Shown: positions 1 through 10,962 of the stretch, one piece after another
How the letters are laid out: each line of letters opens with the position of its first letter
How positions within the stretch are numbered: the stretch's first letter is position 1
Program-made: the position numbers and the translations under genes
Origin: Gryganskiella cystojenkinii
Lineage: Eukaryota > Mortierellomycota > Mortierellomycetes > Mortierellales > Mortierellaceae
DNA length: 41,832 bases
Direction: 5' to 3'
NCBI GenBank assembly: GCA_015852425.1
Contig: JAAAIG010000056.1
Coordinates: 35,019 to 76,850, forward strand
Notes under the pieces: generated by a model
What the model saw: only the letters and a program-made list of their open reading frames with translations
Databases searched by the model: none
What the model was told of the DNA's origin: nothing

Positions 1-134
1 TACACCTGCTGCCTCCCACTCCGACAACCCTCCAACCACATACCAATAAATACCAAATCTTTTCTTTGAAAATGAGTACCTTTTTGTCATCCCCTGTTGA
101 GGCCTGAAGGCAGGAATGCCTGTGTGGTGCCGAT

Positions 135-645
135 TGTCACGAACGGCGATGATTGTGTCACGAACTGCGATTGTTATTCTAGGTGTCTTACTTGAGAGCT
201 AATAACCTAGGTTTACTTTGAGCATAGCTCTTAGCTTTTGCTCTTGACCCCCGACTCCGCCCTCATCACTTTTAACGTGTTTGGCGCCTATCTGGTCTTT
301 CTCTCGTCATCCTGTTCGGGACTCCATCCTCGAGTTCCAGCTCCCATCATCCAGCTCGGATTGATATCCGAGATCCAGTCAGGAATGCCTATTCGAACAA
401 GCTCCCCATAAACGTATCCCGGCGCGCTTTTTATACCTTGTTTTACGCCATTGACTTGTAAAGATTAATACCAGTGTCTTTCTCATGTAAGTAGCCCCTC
501 CCCCCAACCCTGTCTTCTCTCTTCGGTCTGCAATAACCTACTGCCTTGGTCTAGTCCTCCTGCCTCCTGCTCACTCTTTGTTTACCGTAACCTATATATC
601 TTCGTTTTACACACCTCACTCAAACCTACCTGTCAGCCCTTGACA
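135..645. mobile_element. Solo LTR of a retrotransposon
   Basis: A 511-bp block begins TGTCACGAAC and ends CTTGACA, so its ends are TG...CA with a 5-bp inverted terminal match (TGTCA/TGACA). The pentamer CCGAT lies directly before it (130-134) and directly after it (646-650), as expected for a 5-bp target-site duplication made by a retroviral-type integrase. No coding sequence for gag or pol and no second LTR copy is present, so it is best read as a solo LTR left by recombination. Near its 5' end the unit GTCACGAAC...GCGAT is repeated twice about 20 bp apart. Family (Ty3/gypsy or Ty1/copia) cannot be decided from the LTR alone. Strand is not assigned. Confidence 0.72.
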
Positions 646-723
646 CCGATTTTTTGCAAGGCGATTATTTTTTATAGGGGTTTGGTCCAATGTCTAAACA
701 GCTTGTGCGATTTTATTTTGTCT

Positions 724-3700
724 CTACTCGTCGCTCAGGATCTGTTGTCGTAACCAAGTCGTCTCTTCCACGATCCAGTCATTATTACTATGCGGTCCAT
801 CTAACGTACTTATCTCCTGGAACCCTTGGTTGATCCTCAGGCTTGCCATTGAATTTAAAAATTGACCCGTCTGACCATGTTGAAGCCAAAACACGTCCTT
901 CCACTTGAGATACGGTGATGGAGGGGGTGATAATGGGTTCGTCAATGGTAATGACGGCGATAATGACTTTGAAGACTCTTCATCGTTTTGTTTTTGCTGT
1001 CCTTTTTCCTGCTGGGTCGAAGTCGATGACGATGATGATGATGATGGTGATGGAGATGATGATGACGATGATGATGGCGATGCGGCAGAACAAGGCTTGT
1101 TGGCGATCTTGTCGGGTCTGCTCACGATCCAGTCGTTATCCCGGTTGTGGTACCGATAACCCGAGACTTCATTATGGTCCTGATGATTAATGGACCGATG
1201 CTGGTGAGAGTGTAAATAAAGCGTCGTTGACGGTGTAGTCTTGTAGATCATGGTATGATATGAGCATAATGGCCGAAGTTCCAAAATTGGGCCACAATGG
1301 TTTGATGAAGTAGCGGAAGACGATGAGGGTGAGAATGGAGCAAACTCCGGATCATGTTCGTCATCGTCGTCGTCTTCTTCTTCTTCATCCTCGCCGTCTT
1401 CACCTTTGGCTGCTATCGAGTCCGTTTCTTCCGAGTCATATGTCGTTCCCGTCGCCTGACTTGCACCACAAGAGCAGTGGTCAATGCAATCCAGTTCAGT
1501 CTTGGCCCATGTGATATCATGGTCCTGGTGATCGGAAGCCTGTCGACACCGCATACAGAGATATGGATCATGACCTCCAAGCGACATGTCCGGGAAACAC
1601 GTTCTGTATTCAGAGAGGATTCCAAATGGAGCATTAAAAAACAATATTAACACGCGAGATTCATTGTGGAATAAAACGTCGCTCCTATGCCGTTCTAATC
1701 ATGATTGTTATGTTTTCTTACCTGCAATGGGCAATCCATTCGCCAGCTCGAGCACGGTATCTACATCGAAGTACAACATTGGTTCCGCCAGTCCGCTCAT
1801 GTTGCTTACAATGAGTCGCAAACCGGAAAGCGCTGTTCTCACCACATGCACATTGTAGTGTTGGTGGCAACGAATGATTGCTTTGCTGATTGTGATCAAA
1901 TCCTGGACCAAGAACAGGGAAAGCCACCGGAGGCGCACAGAGTCGTTGGTATAGATGTCCCACATGGGCTTCCTTGACAAAGCAAGGATCGCAGAACACA
2001 CGGGTGGGGTCGGTTTGACACGACTAAGAGCAATAGAAGGCAAAGTTGTAGAAAGGCTGCTTGTCAGTTTCCGATCCCATCGAGAGCACGCGCACAAGTG
2101 CGAAAATATCAGCAGTGCTCCTTTACCTCACATTTGTAATAATACGTGCCCTCCTTAATCTCTTTGGAGCAGAGGATAGTCTGTCGATTGTGATCGTCAC
2201 AGCACTCGGTCTCAATCGCATCCGAGTCTTCACTTTCATCCTCGTCTTCTTCTTTGTCTTCGCCTTGTGTCACAGGTGGCGATGGAGTGATTTTGGGGGT
2301 GTCAGACTTGGAACATGCAGACCTGCAATTATCAGGTGAGCCACAATGACAATACAATCCTTCGTTCCGTTTGTTTGTAAATTCCTCAAATTTGTGATCC
2401 CTGTGCGCATCCATGTCGAAGCAGCGTTCGCAAGTCCATAGAGCCTCCGATAATGATCGCTCCCCAATGAGTTCTGAGGAGGTGCTGTCGCTTGTCGCTG
2501 GCGCCAACTCACACGTCAAGCATCGGTACATGGTGTCACCCTTGAGGAAGAGGTAGTTGCATTGGACGAGATGAGGTACTGGCCGGTACTCATCGGGAAG
2601 ATGATAGTTACAATCGAACGCTGTCTTGAACAAGCTGGGATCTCCACAGTCGCATGTCACATCTGAAACTGGCGACTGTCCCTCATCGGGATCGCCGCGC
2701 TCTACTTCTTCCTGCTCAGTATCTGTCGTTTTAGTGGAATTGGCATTGATGGCAGTATCCAGTTCGTCGCGTTGATGCTTCTCAGAGATGCGAGGCTGCG
2801 ATTGGATTCGCAGACTATCGACCAAGGAAGAAGACACATCAGTTGCTACAGGGTATCCGCTGGTTTGATCCGATCGCGGGCTCGTTTGGTTGTTGTTCCC
2901 TTCCATAGCAGAAAGATCGCGGTCCGAGGAATTAGCTGGATACGACGACGTAGCTCGAGCCTTGGTCCGGGGACCAACTCCCTGAAACTCGCCCATCCTC
3001 CACCGGTGGGATATACAGGCGGAAGCGTGGAAGCATCGACTGCAAAGCACGACGCGATCGTCCACGCTGCAGTCTTGGCAGTGGTATATGTCCTCACCAG
3101 GTTTAAATACATGTCCACAGCGGTGTTGATTATTATCCAGTACAATCGATTTTGTCGCATGTCTTTCAGTTGATGAAGAAGACGAGGGTATTGAATCTAT
3201 GGCCGCGACCGCTGTTAAACTGCTTGTATTTCCTGATTTCGATGAACTCAGATTGGATCCAGACACCGCGGATGATTTCGATGTGCTCAACGAGTCCTTA
3301 TCCTTGTCCTTGAGCGTCAATGGCTGCCGCATATATTCGGAGCCCAGCTGACCGGAGCTGTGATAAGCGCATGAAACTTTCTTGATCCAAGATTTGTTGT
3401 CATGACAACTGCAGGTAGCTCCTTCCTCGGCTATCTGAGCTGACGTTTCGTGTCCAAAATGGTTTTGCTGGAAAATAAAAGGGAGTTGAGAATAGGAGTG
3501 TGAGAATGTAAGGGGTTTCATGGCTTTGGAAACATGCAAGTCCACAACGATGAAAATGATTGGAGACGCCTGTGTACATACCGAACGGAAACAACGAGCA
3601 CAGAGTACTGCCGTTTTGGAATTGTCCAAGGAACATGTCTATTGGAAAAGGCGATTGTGATGAACAACGAAGAGCACTTGTTTTTTTCCTTGAATGTCCC

Positions 3701-6700
3701 AATCTATACTGTAAACTTCATACCTGACAATGGTAAACCATTTCTCCAGTCTTGAAGGTCATGGAGCACTGCTTTCCTTTACCAAGTCTCGAGTATGTCC
3801 GATGGGTCTCTGCACAGTGAATAGAGCAGTGCAGTGAATGATGCGCCTTGAGTCGAGATGTGTCCTCGCAAACACATACAGATGTGCCCCAAGAGCACTG
3901 GAGATACATAGTATGATCGGTATGGTCAGAGGCTATAGTCAACCAATTGCACGAAAAAAAGGTATATAGAGTTAAAGTAGAGTCCCTCAAGATCACTCCA
4001 GGTTTCTCATTAGGATGTCGACATTTACCTCGGAAGCATCGCATGCAAAGGACATCCACTGGACAAGTCTTGCAAATAACATAGGTTTCGCCATACGGGA
4101 TAACATGTCGACATGGTGAACCACGAGCCAAAGGTAAATACTCTGGGAGCTCCATCTTCGCATTCCTTGTCGAGAACCAGTATGAGACCAACCAGACGCG
4201 ATCGCCGTATGACACCTTCCAATCCTTCCGTGTCCTGATCAGATCCTTGGCTGGTAAAATGATCCATTTAGAAGCCGTATACATTTTGCTATCGCAGGCC
4301 ACTATCAAGATGAGCAGGTGGGAAGGAAGGTAAGGATCACTCGGCAGGGTGGAATAAGGTCATATGGTCTCTTCACCGCTCGAAGAGTTAAAACAAGAGA
4401 CTTGCCTGCGTTTTGACGTGAAGATCCTTCGTGGTTGTAAAGCCAATTCCAGATCCAAGCGTACTGTTGAGTGTTGGCGTGCAACAAGTGGATAGTCCAT
4501 CCAAATTGAACAACCACTCGGCTGTCAGTTTCCTTTACCACCGTCTTTCCGATGCTGTGGGTCTTTGCTGCTACTCTCGCCTGCACTGCTCCTGCTGGAA
4601 TTTCTGTAGCCGCCGCTCCTGCTCTGTGACTTTGACAACGTTTAAGATGATAATAGTTCATGGTTATTATTGGCCAAAACCAAAGAGAAGTACCGAATGT
4701 AGCCGATCCCCTCCTCAATGTAAATTACCTTGACTTTTTGTCGTGGATCTTTGTAAAATTACCGAAATCGGAACTTTTTGACAGCAGAATTTCCGCTATC
4801 CGTCGCTCCAGTGCCGATATTGGTGGCTGAGTGATCGCTGGTCGCTGCACCGTCTCTGTGATAATCTGATCCAGACCCGTAACCACAGAATCGTTGTTCT
4901 CGTCATTTATTGTTTCGACTTCCTTTGTCCGTAAGCGTGATAGACGATAGCCTCGATTGGTGCTGGTGTGTCGAGTGATTGAAATCGGGCTATTTGGTGA
5001 GCCGGTTGATGCCAAGGACGACGTATTATCGAGGATGAAAGAGCTGAGCAACTCCATAAAGCCAGTGGATTCATCTTGTAACATGTCATTCAAAGTCACA
5101 AGAGCAGCTGAAGCCTCTGGGCCAGGGATACACCTTTCGAGTAATTGCTGTCGTATCTGATCAGACAGGCGAAGGAACTGTACATAGTCCTAACGAGCGC
5201 ATATTAGATTGTCATATTAGAGAGCTGACGCAGAAGCATGTTTCTGGCAGCGGATAAAATTACTCACTAGTGAGCAATATCATCTGTTGTCAGACATCAC
5301 ACCTCGACTCACCTTTAAGTATCCTGCTCTGTCCAGTGGGTCCTGTGCGGTCGCTGTTTCCGCAGCAACGCCTTCCTCTTCGTCCAAGGCATCCAGGGCT
5401 TCTTCGCTAAACGTTGCTTGCCACAACTCGTCCAGTAAGTTGGAGTGGTAACTTTTCAACGCTAAGACATTCGCAGTCCAGTACTCCATATACATCCCAC
5501 TTGTCGGTTCCATAGAGATCGTTATCGCATCCGCCACAGTGGTCACTGCTGTGGTGCGAGCGGCTAAAGTTGTCTGTTGATCTGCCACGAGACACATATC
5601 TCGCAGCTTTGGCAGTAAGAGTTGTTTCAAGTCGAAATCCACTGAGAGGCCCATACATTGAACTTCGGCCACGGACAGAGCTGCAGACTCGGCCTTGCTG
5701 TGAATCATGGCTAACGTGTGACTGGGCAAAGGGATAGGCATGGCATCTAAATATTCGTTCATGACCCTGTGGTAAGTCAACCCGGCATTCAAGAGAATTC
5801 TTTCGCTCAGGAGGGTCTGTCGATGGAGTTGAGGCTGTTGGAGTAACGAATGGTCGATATATGTGCTACTGGGATCCGATGACGCAAAGGTGATGATCGT
5901 TTCCAACTGTGTGAGCGAAACTTGCAAGTTTGCGTATAGCAAGAGTCCTAATGTGGGGACAATAAGTTAATAACGCCACATGATTGGAATATAGATATCG
6001 AGATTACTGCAAGATCTTGCAAGCACGAGTTTTCGTTACCATTGACAAATTGGTCTCCTGTTGTCAATAATCCCTCTACACTAGACAAGGTGTTTTCGAT
6101 CCATGGAATCAGAGATGACTTGTGGAGTCCATGGTCCTTCTCGCTGAGGACGGTTCCTTTTCCTTGCCCAGTGCTATCGCGATTGATGGAGAGAACTTGT
6201 AGTCCCCCGGTAAGCATATTTTCCATGTCCATGTCGGGTGTTGTATGAGACTCACAATATCCAGATCTTGCGGCTTGGTCCTGCAGTGTAAAGAACCTGT
6301 TTATGACATCCAAGTTTCGAATGTTGTCACTATTGTTGCCTTGGTTTGATAACAATCGCTGGATTGCTATCGTTCTCGATCCCGCTGTTGAACTGTCTGC
6401 TATGCTGGGATCGTATCCCATCCTCCATGATAAGGTGGGGTGACCGTAAGTTGCCAGCAAGGGCTCAACATCTGTTGCTCGCTCGACAACAAGCTCGATC
6501 GCGGGACCGATGACTTTGAGATCGTCTTGAGCATCCTGAAGATTTTCCGAGATGACAACCAATTGAGTCGATGCTACAGCCATAAGACCCACAAGGATGC
6601 GGCCAACAAGGTCGACAGTATCATCGTCAGGGAAGGAGAGAGAGGAATCTTGGCCTTGTCCGCCTCCTGCTGTTGCTGTCGAGGCCGGTATGAGGTACAA

Positions 6701-7118
6701 GTAGCGGGGTGACGAGGGCGTCAATAGCTGGGTCGGGATGCCATCAATCTGTTGTCCAGTTTTCCTGTTGTCGGAGAGAAAAGCCCAGATCCCGCCTATG
6801 CCGATATTTGCACTTTCAATGGACTCTTGGTCGAATTGACGATGAAGCGCAGACCGAAGGGCTTCTTGAACAGGTCGCTTGCAAGAGTCTATTTTTTGAA
6901 ATAAAGTTGACCCCAAAGGAGCCGTCAATGGTCATTGATCACTGACGTCTTTGCTCTTTTTTGTTCCCCTTCCATGTGTTCTGCTTACAGAAGGAAACGA
7001 CTACGAGGGGATCAACGATATACTCCAGGATGGCCTTTGCCGAGTCTGGGATGGTAATAGTCGCAGACCCTTGTTGTTGTCCTGAACGTGTTGCTCTCGC
7101 CAACTGAAAGACGGACAT
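724..7118 (-). CDS. Multi-UBR-box zinc protein (six tandem UBR-like modules)
   Basis: Exons on the minus strand: 7118-6989, 6888-6040, 5947-5313, 5189-4729, 4623-4406, 4301-4029, 3932-3724, 3638-3582, 3467-2127, 2023-1722 and 1603-724; 5355 nt, 1784 residues, with all junction phases agreeing. The ATG at 7118 is chosen because the long open frame starting near 6928 has no ATG of its own, and splicing from 6989 to 6888 supplies one in phase. Residues 1 to about 820 are unrecognised and look largely helical. From about 828 to 1608 the UBR-box pattern (C-x-F-x-x-G-E-x-x-Y-x-C-x-x-C, then C-x-x-C-F, H-x-x-H, C-x-C-G, C-x-x-H) recurs six times: about 828-898, 911-980, 1061-1233 (long Ser-rich insert), 1247-1329, 1377-1466 and 1478-1608. 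Known UBR boxes bind N-degrons in E3 ligases. No RING or HECT is evident, so calling it an E3 would be inference; an adaptor is equally possible. Acidic and poly-Ser stretches follow box 6. The intron 4405-4302 appears to use a GC donor. Confidence 0.8.
1022..1080. repeat. GAT-type triplet microsatellite in coding sequence
   Basis: A run of GAT/GAC triplets with scattered changes. It lies in the last exon of the UBR-box gene and, on the coding strand, reads as a poly-serine tract near residue 1660. A second triplet run at about 1353-1395 encodes an acidic Glu/Asp stretch of the same protein. Confidence 0.75.
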
Positions 7119-8128
7119 TGTGCGAGGACGAGTTGCGTGTTACGCAGTCGTGCGAGTCAAGAGAGTTGAAAAGAGATGGTGAATGAATGACAACGGGGGT
7201 TGTGGGCAGAGTTTGAATGACAAGGAGAAGAAAAAAGGAAAAGAAACAGAGCGTGTCTCCCTGTTTTTTTTGTTGGTGTTGCTGTGGGGTTGGGGGGTTT
7301 GTGTGACCGTGGTGGTTGATGGCAGGAAGGGGTGGGAGGGGATGACTGGGAGTGAGAAAGAGCGCTCCCATCTCCCATTCGGTGACAAAGAATGATATGC
7401 ATAATGCGATGGAGTGAGCTGGTCTGCATCAGTCTGCATGGCTGTCGTCATCCTTTTTCTGTCGTGGTGGGAACAAAGAGGTGGAAAGGAACAACATTGT
7501 TTCCACGCGTGCCTAAAAGAAAAAATAAAAAAGAAAGGTCGATTGGACCCTTTTTCTTCCCCTGCCTTCTTTTCTACATCATTTGCAGTCCTGCTCGTTC
7601 AATGGACACTCTATTCCTTCAACGAGCCATGCTGGATTCTCTCTTCAATGCAAATGCGTATAATCACCTCTTCTACTCCCTCTTTTTGCAGTCAAAGCGG
7701 ACATAACCCTTTGGGTGATCGTTGTCTCTCTCTATCTATTGGATTGTGTTGGGAAGACGCATTCGAAGAACTTCTGGATTCGTTCCTCTATACTCTCGCA
7801 GCGGACAACGTCCCATCGACGCAAAATAAAGATAGAAGGAAGGAAAGTGTGTACATCATTGGACAAACACAGGGTGTGCTCTCGCCCGCCTTTTCTTTTC
7901 AGCGGAAGGACTATTAGGCGCAAGGAAATGTTGCACAAGGACCTGCCAATCGTGATTTTGCCAACGTTTGCCCAGAGTTCTTGGGTCGGAGCTGCTCATT
8001 CGAATCGAATCGATGGGCGCATCCGATGAAAGTTCATCCTTGACATTCTTCCTCATCTTTCATCCACATCTCTCCCTCTTCTTATCTCTTTTGGCTTGTT
8101 GCTGCTGTAAACGTACCTTACTCTACAC
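7119..8128. other. Divergent intergenic region, no gene supported
   Basis: About 1 kb between the start of the UBR-box gene (minus) and monooxygenase copy A (plus). It has strong purine/pyrimidine strand skew at 7190-7370 and pyrimidine-rich sequence just before 8129. Several open frames cross it, but none shows a recognisable domain or splice support. A stretch at about 8023-8072 resembles the promoter motif shared with copies B and C (GATGAAA, TTCATC and a second CATC run). Confidence 0.5.
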
Positions 8129-10159
8129 ATGGATCCAACCACCACACCCCCAAATTCTCCAGGAGCACGGCCGGATGTCATCATCGTCGGTGCTGGACTT
8201 GGAGGCTTGACTCTTGCAATCCTGCTCGAGAAAGCCGGAATTCCTTACAAAGTGCTTGAACGGGCCTCAAGTGTGAAACCATTGGGTAAAAAGACAAGCA
8301 AAATGATCCAACAGACTTCCTTATCGCGATCGTTCTCTCCGCGACTAATCTAAACGTTGACGCGTCTTCGCTCCCTCGCGTTTAGGATCGGCGCTATCGC
8401 TTGGACCGACAATGTTCCCTTTACTGACGCAACTGGGTGTATATGATGAAATCGTTGCGATTGGAAAGCCTATCGTAATCTCCAACAACTACGATGACCA
8501 AGGCGTCTTTCAGATAGCCAAGGATTTTTCTCCTGGAAATGAGTTGTAAGTGTGTTTTTTTTGCTTTTTATTAGCGCATATCCATCGCTGTTGGTCCACC
8601 TCCTGCCTGCCATCGAACTGACCCCATCATCGACTGCATATTTATCGACAGCGGAGGCGCCGGGAATTATGTCGTCGCGAGACCGCTCCTCTACAACATT
8701 CTCTACAAGCAAGTACCCAACGAAAAGATCCATCACAACAAGCGTGCGTTGACCATCACCAATGGCGACCTTGGAGTACGTGTAGAGTGCACGGATGGCT
8801 CTTTTTACGAAGGCAGTATTCTAGTTGGCGCCGATGGCGCTTACTCTCCTGTCCGTCAGGGTATGTACAAGTTGCTTCAACGAGATAACTTGTTGCCTTC
8901 AAGTGATGGAAAGCCTCTGCCCTACAACTGTATCTGCCTCGTCGGTCAAACTACGCCCTTGGACCCTGAAGAGTTTCCATCAATCAAGGAAACCAATACC
9001 GCTTTTGACTCCATGAACAGCATCGACACCCCATACAAGGTATGCCAATATGCTCTGAATCATCAACCTGTGTTACTATACCTGTTCCGCCCACCCATCC
9101 CATCCAACAATAAACAACCCCTTCTCTTTCTTTTAGTGGGTCACGTTCACCACGAGACAAAACACGATCTGCTGGATGGTTCTTAAGTTTTTGTCGACCG
9201 AGTCCAGTAAAGAGCATGACACCTTCCGAGATTCGAACTGGGGTCCTGAGGCCGCTTCGGCTATGTCGAAGGAGGTGCGCACATTCCCTGTTCACATGGG
9301 CAATGGTAAAATGAAAACCATGGGCGATCTGATCGATAGGACTCCGAAGGACCTGATTTCCAAAGTCGTATTAGAGGAAAAGGTCTTTAAGACCTGGTAT
9401 TCTCTCAGAACCGTTCTCCTTGGTGATGGTAAGATCCACAATGTCTGATTGTATGATACCATATACAGTACTCACTATACACGAATACGGACAGCCGTCG
9501 ACACTGTCCCCCTTCTCATAATTTTTTCTCTCTCTCTCTCTCCCTCTAGCCTGCCACAAGGTATTTCTTGACTAATAAGAATTTGTTACAAGTTACTTGC
9601 GAAACTTGTCTTTTTTTATCACCTTACATGGCATTTTTTTTTTTAGCTGAACCCCGCAGGAGGTGCCGGCGCGTTAACAGCGATGCAAGACGCACTGTGC
9701 TTGGCCAACTGGCTCAACGTGTTGCCAACAAATACCCTCGAAGATATTAGCAAGATCTTCAAGGAGTACCATTCTGAGAGATACCCGGTTGTGATGGACA
9801 CGTACAGGAGCAGCCAAGTCTTTGCAGCGACAGGTGACAAGGTACAACGTTTTTGTTTTTGTTTTCCTGTTTCAGTGCAGATTCTCCAGACCTCAATCCA
9901 ACCTCTTTTTTCATTTTCCGTCGTCCCCAACTAGACTTTAAAAGGTGCGCTCGTTCGTTTATTTTTCTCATGGATGCCTGAATGGCTTTGGTTAGCCATC
10001 TTGAAGAAGATGAGCAAGTCTCGGCCACAATGCTCTTTCTTACCCGCGGTGGCGGACAAGGGTACCGTCCCTCCGTCCGACCAGCCTAGTCTCATCAAGA
10101 CAAATGCCATCTTGGAAAAGCTGAGAGCTGTTGCTGCCAAGGAAACAGTGGCTGCATGA
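8129..10159 (+). CDS. FAD-dependent monooxygenase, array copy A
   Basis: Seven exons: 8129-8285, 8386-8545, 8652-9039, 9137-9428, 9550-9560, 9647-9841 and 9935-10159; 1428 nt, 475 residues. It belongs to the aromatic-ring hydroxylase-like flavoprotein family (FAD_binding_3 type, as in kynurenine 3-monooxygenase and paxM-like enzymes). These use NAD(P)H and O2 to hydroxylate or epoxidise a small substrate. Visible motifs are the N-terminal Rossmann VGAGLGGLT near residue 20, [11 protein letters not shown] near 175, and LLGDACHK near 330, the second FAD-contact motif. The four residues ACHK of that motif come from the 11-nt microexon 9550-9560. The C-terminus has a hydrophobic, Trp-rich segment ([11 protein letters not shown]) that could touch a membrane. 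Copy A is the most divergent of the four: it has NPAGGAG where C has SPSGGQG. Substrate is unknown. Confidence 0.88.
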
Positions 10160-10234
10160 TGAGAACGCTTGGACGAGGGCCTCAAAAGAACAATGACAAA
10201 ATAAAAAAATAAAAAAAGGAAAGAAAGAGAGACG

Positions 10235-10775
10235 TACACGTCTGAAGGAGCGCTTCCCGATGTCATTATCGTTGGTGCAGGAATCGGTGGCCCTCGCTTC
10301 GCCCCTACTCCTTGAAAAGATCAACATCCCCTACGAAGTTCTGGAACGCGCTTCCGCCACATAGACGCTCTTAGCAATCGAGTATTCAAGAAAAAAATTC
10401 TCCACGTAAGGAAGGTTCTGGCCATGAAGAAGATGAAGAAGGGTGATTGTGGCGTCCTAGTCGTGCCAGGGCCTCATTCTATGAGGGAGGTATACATGTA
10501 GATGCAGACGACGTCTACCCTCCCGTCCGTCGGGAGCTGTACAACTTGCTCTAGCACGTGAACAGCTTGCCCGGTCGGATCAGAAACCCCTGCCTTAAGA
10601 CACTGTCTTCAAAGAGCGTCACTGCATGCTGTCTTTGAAGCAGAAAAAGGATTCCTTTATTCCGCCCATATCGAGGATAGAGGCACTGTCCCGCATCTGT
10701 TTCATCGACGTTATGAAGGCTAGAGCTATCCTGGAGGATCTGGCAACCTGGAGAATTGGGCAAGTGCCTGTGTGA
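10235..10775 (+). pseudogene. Decayed FAD monooxygenase copy between A and B
   Basis: Starting about 75 bp after the stop of copy A, the sequence reads like exon 1 of the array genes ([19 protein letters not shown]), with a shift soon after. It then resembles exon 3 (hinge KKILH, then a broken [12 protein letters not shown] stretch near 10500-10550). It ends with exon 7-like sequence (EDRGTVP, later AxxCV and TGA at 10773-10775). Exons 2, 4, 5 and 6 are missing or unrecognisable, and frameshifts and stops interrupt the rest. At about 541 bp against about 2 kb for intact copies, this is a deleted relic. Confidence 0.8.
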
Positions 10776-10878
10776 AAATAAGTCAACAGAGCACTTCATG
10801 TTTTTTTTTACAAAAGAACCGCCCAAGGTGACACAGAATTTGTTTGAACCTGGATGAGCATGATTCATTGACAGGCCT

Positions 10879-10922
10879 AAATGCAGTCCATGACGAGATT
10901 CATCATCTCTTTCTCATTCATC
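10879..10922 (+). promoter_or_regulatory. Conserved upstream block of copy B
   Basis: This block, AAATGCAGTCCATGACGAG and onward through two CATTCATC-like runs, is closely matched upstream of copy C at 13186-13225, with a 3-bp indel and few changes. It sits 40-85 bp before each start codon. Whether it is a promoter element or only sequence carried along by a recent duplication cannot be decided here. Confidence 0.5.
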
Positions 10923-10962
10923 TTTTACATCTCTGTTTTTCAATCTGTTAACCTGGAGAACT

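Noticed and set aside
6926..6928. TTG as the start codon of the UBR-box gene
   Set aside because: Eukaryotic starts are normally ATG, and an in-phase upstream exon (7118-6989) with an ATG and good splice sites explains the frame.
7414..7917. Open frame of 167 codons upstream of monooxygenase copy A
   Set aside because: No domain, no biased codon pattern and no homology to the array exons that I can see; it crosses pyrimidine-rich promoter sequence.
9529..9546. TC dinucleotide run as a regulatory repeat
   Set aside because: It is the polypyrimidine tract of the intron just before the 11-nt microexon, an expected splice signal rather than a separate element.
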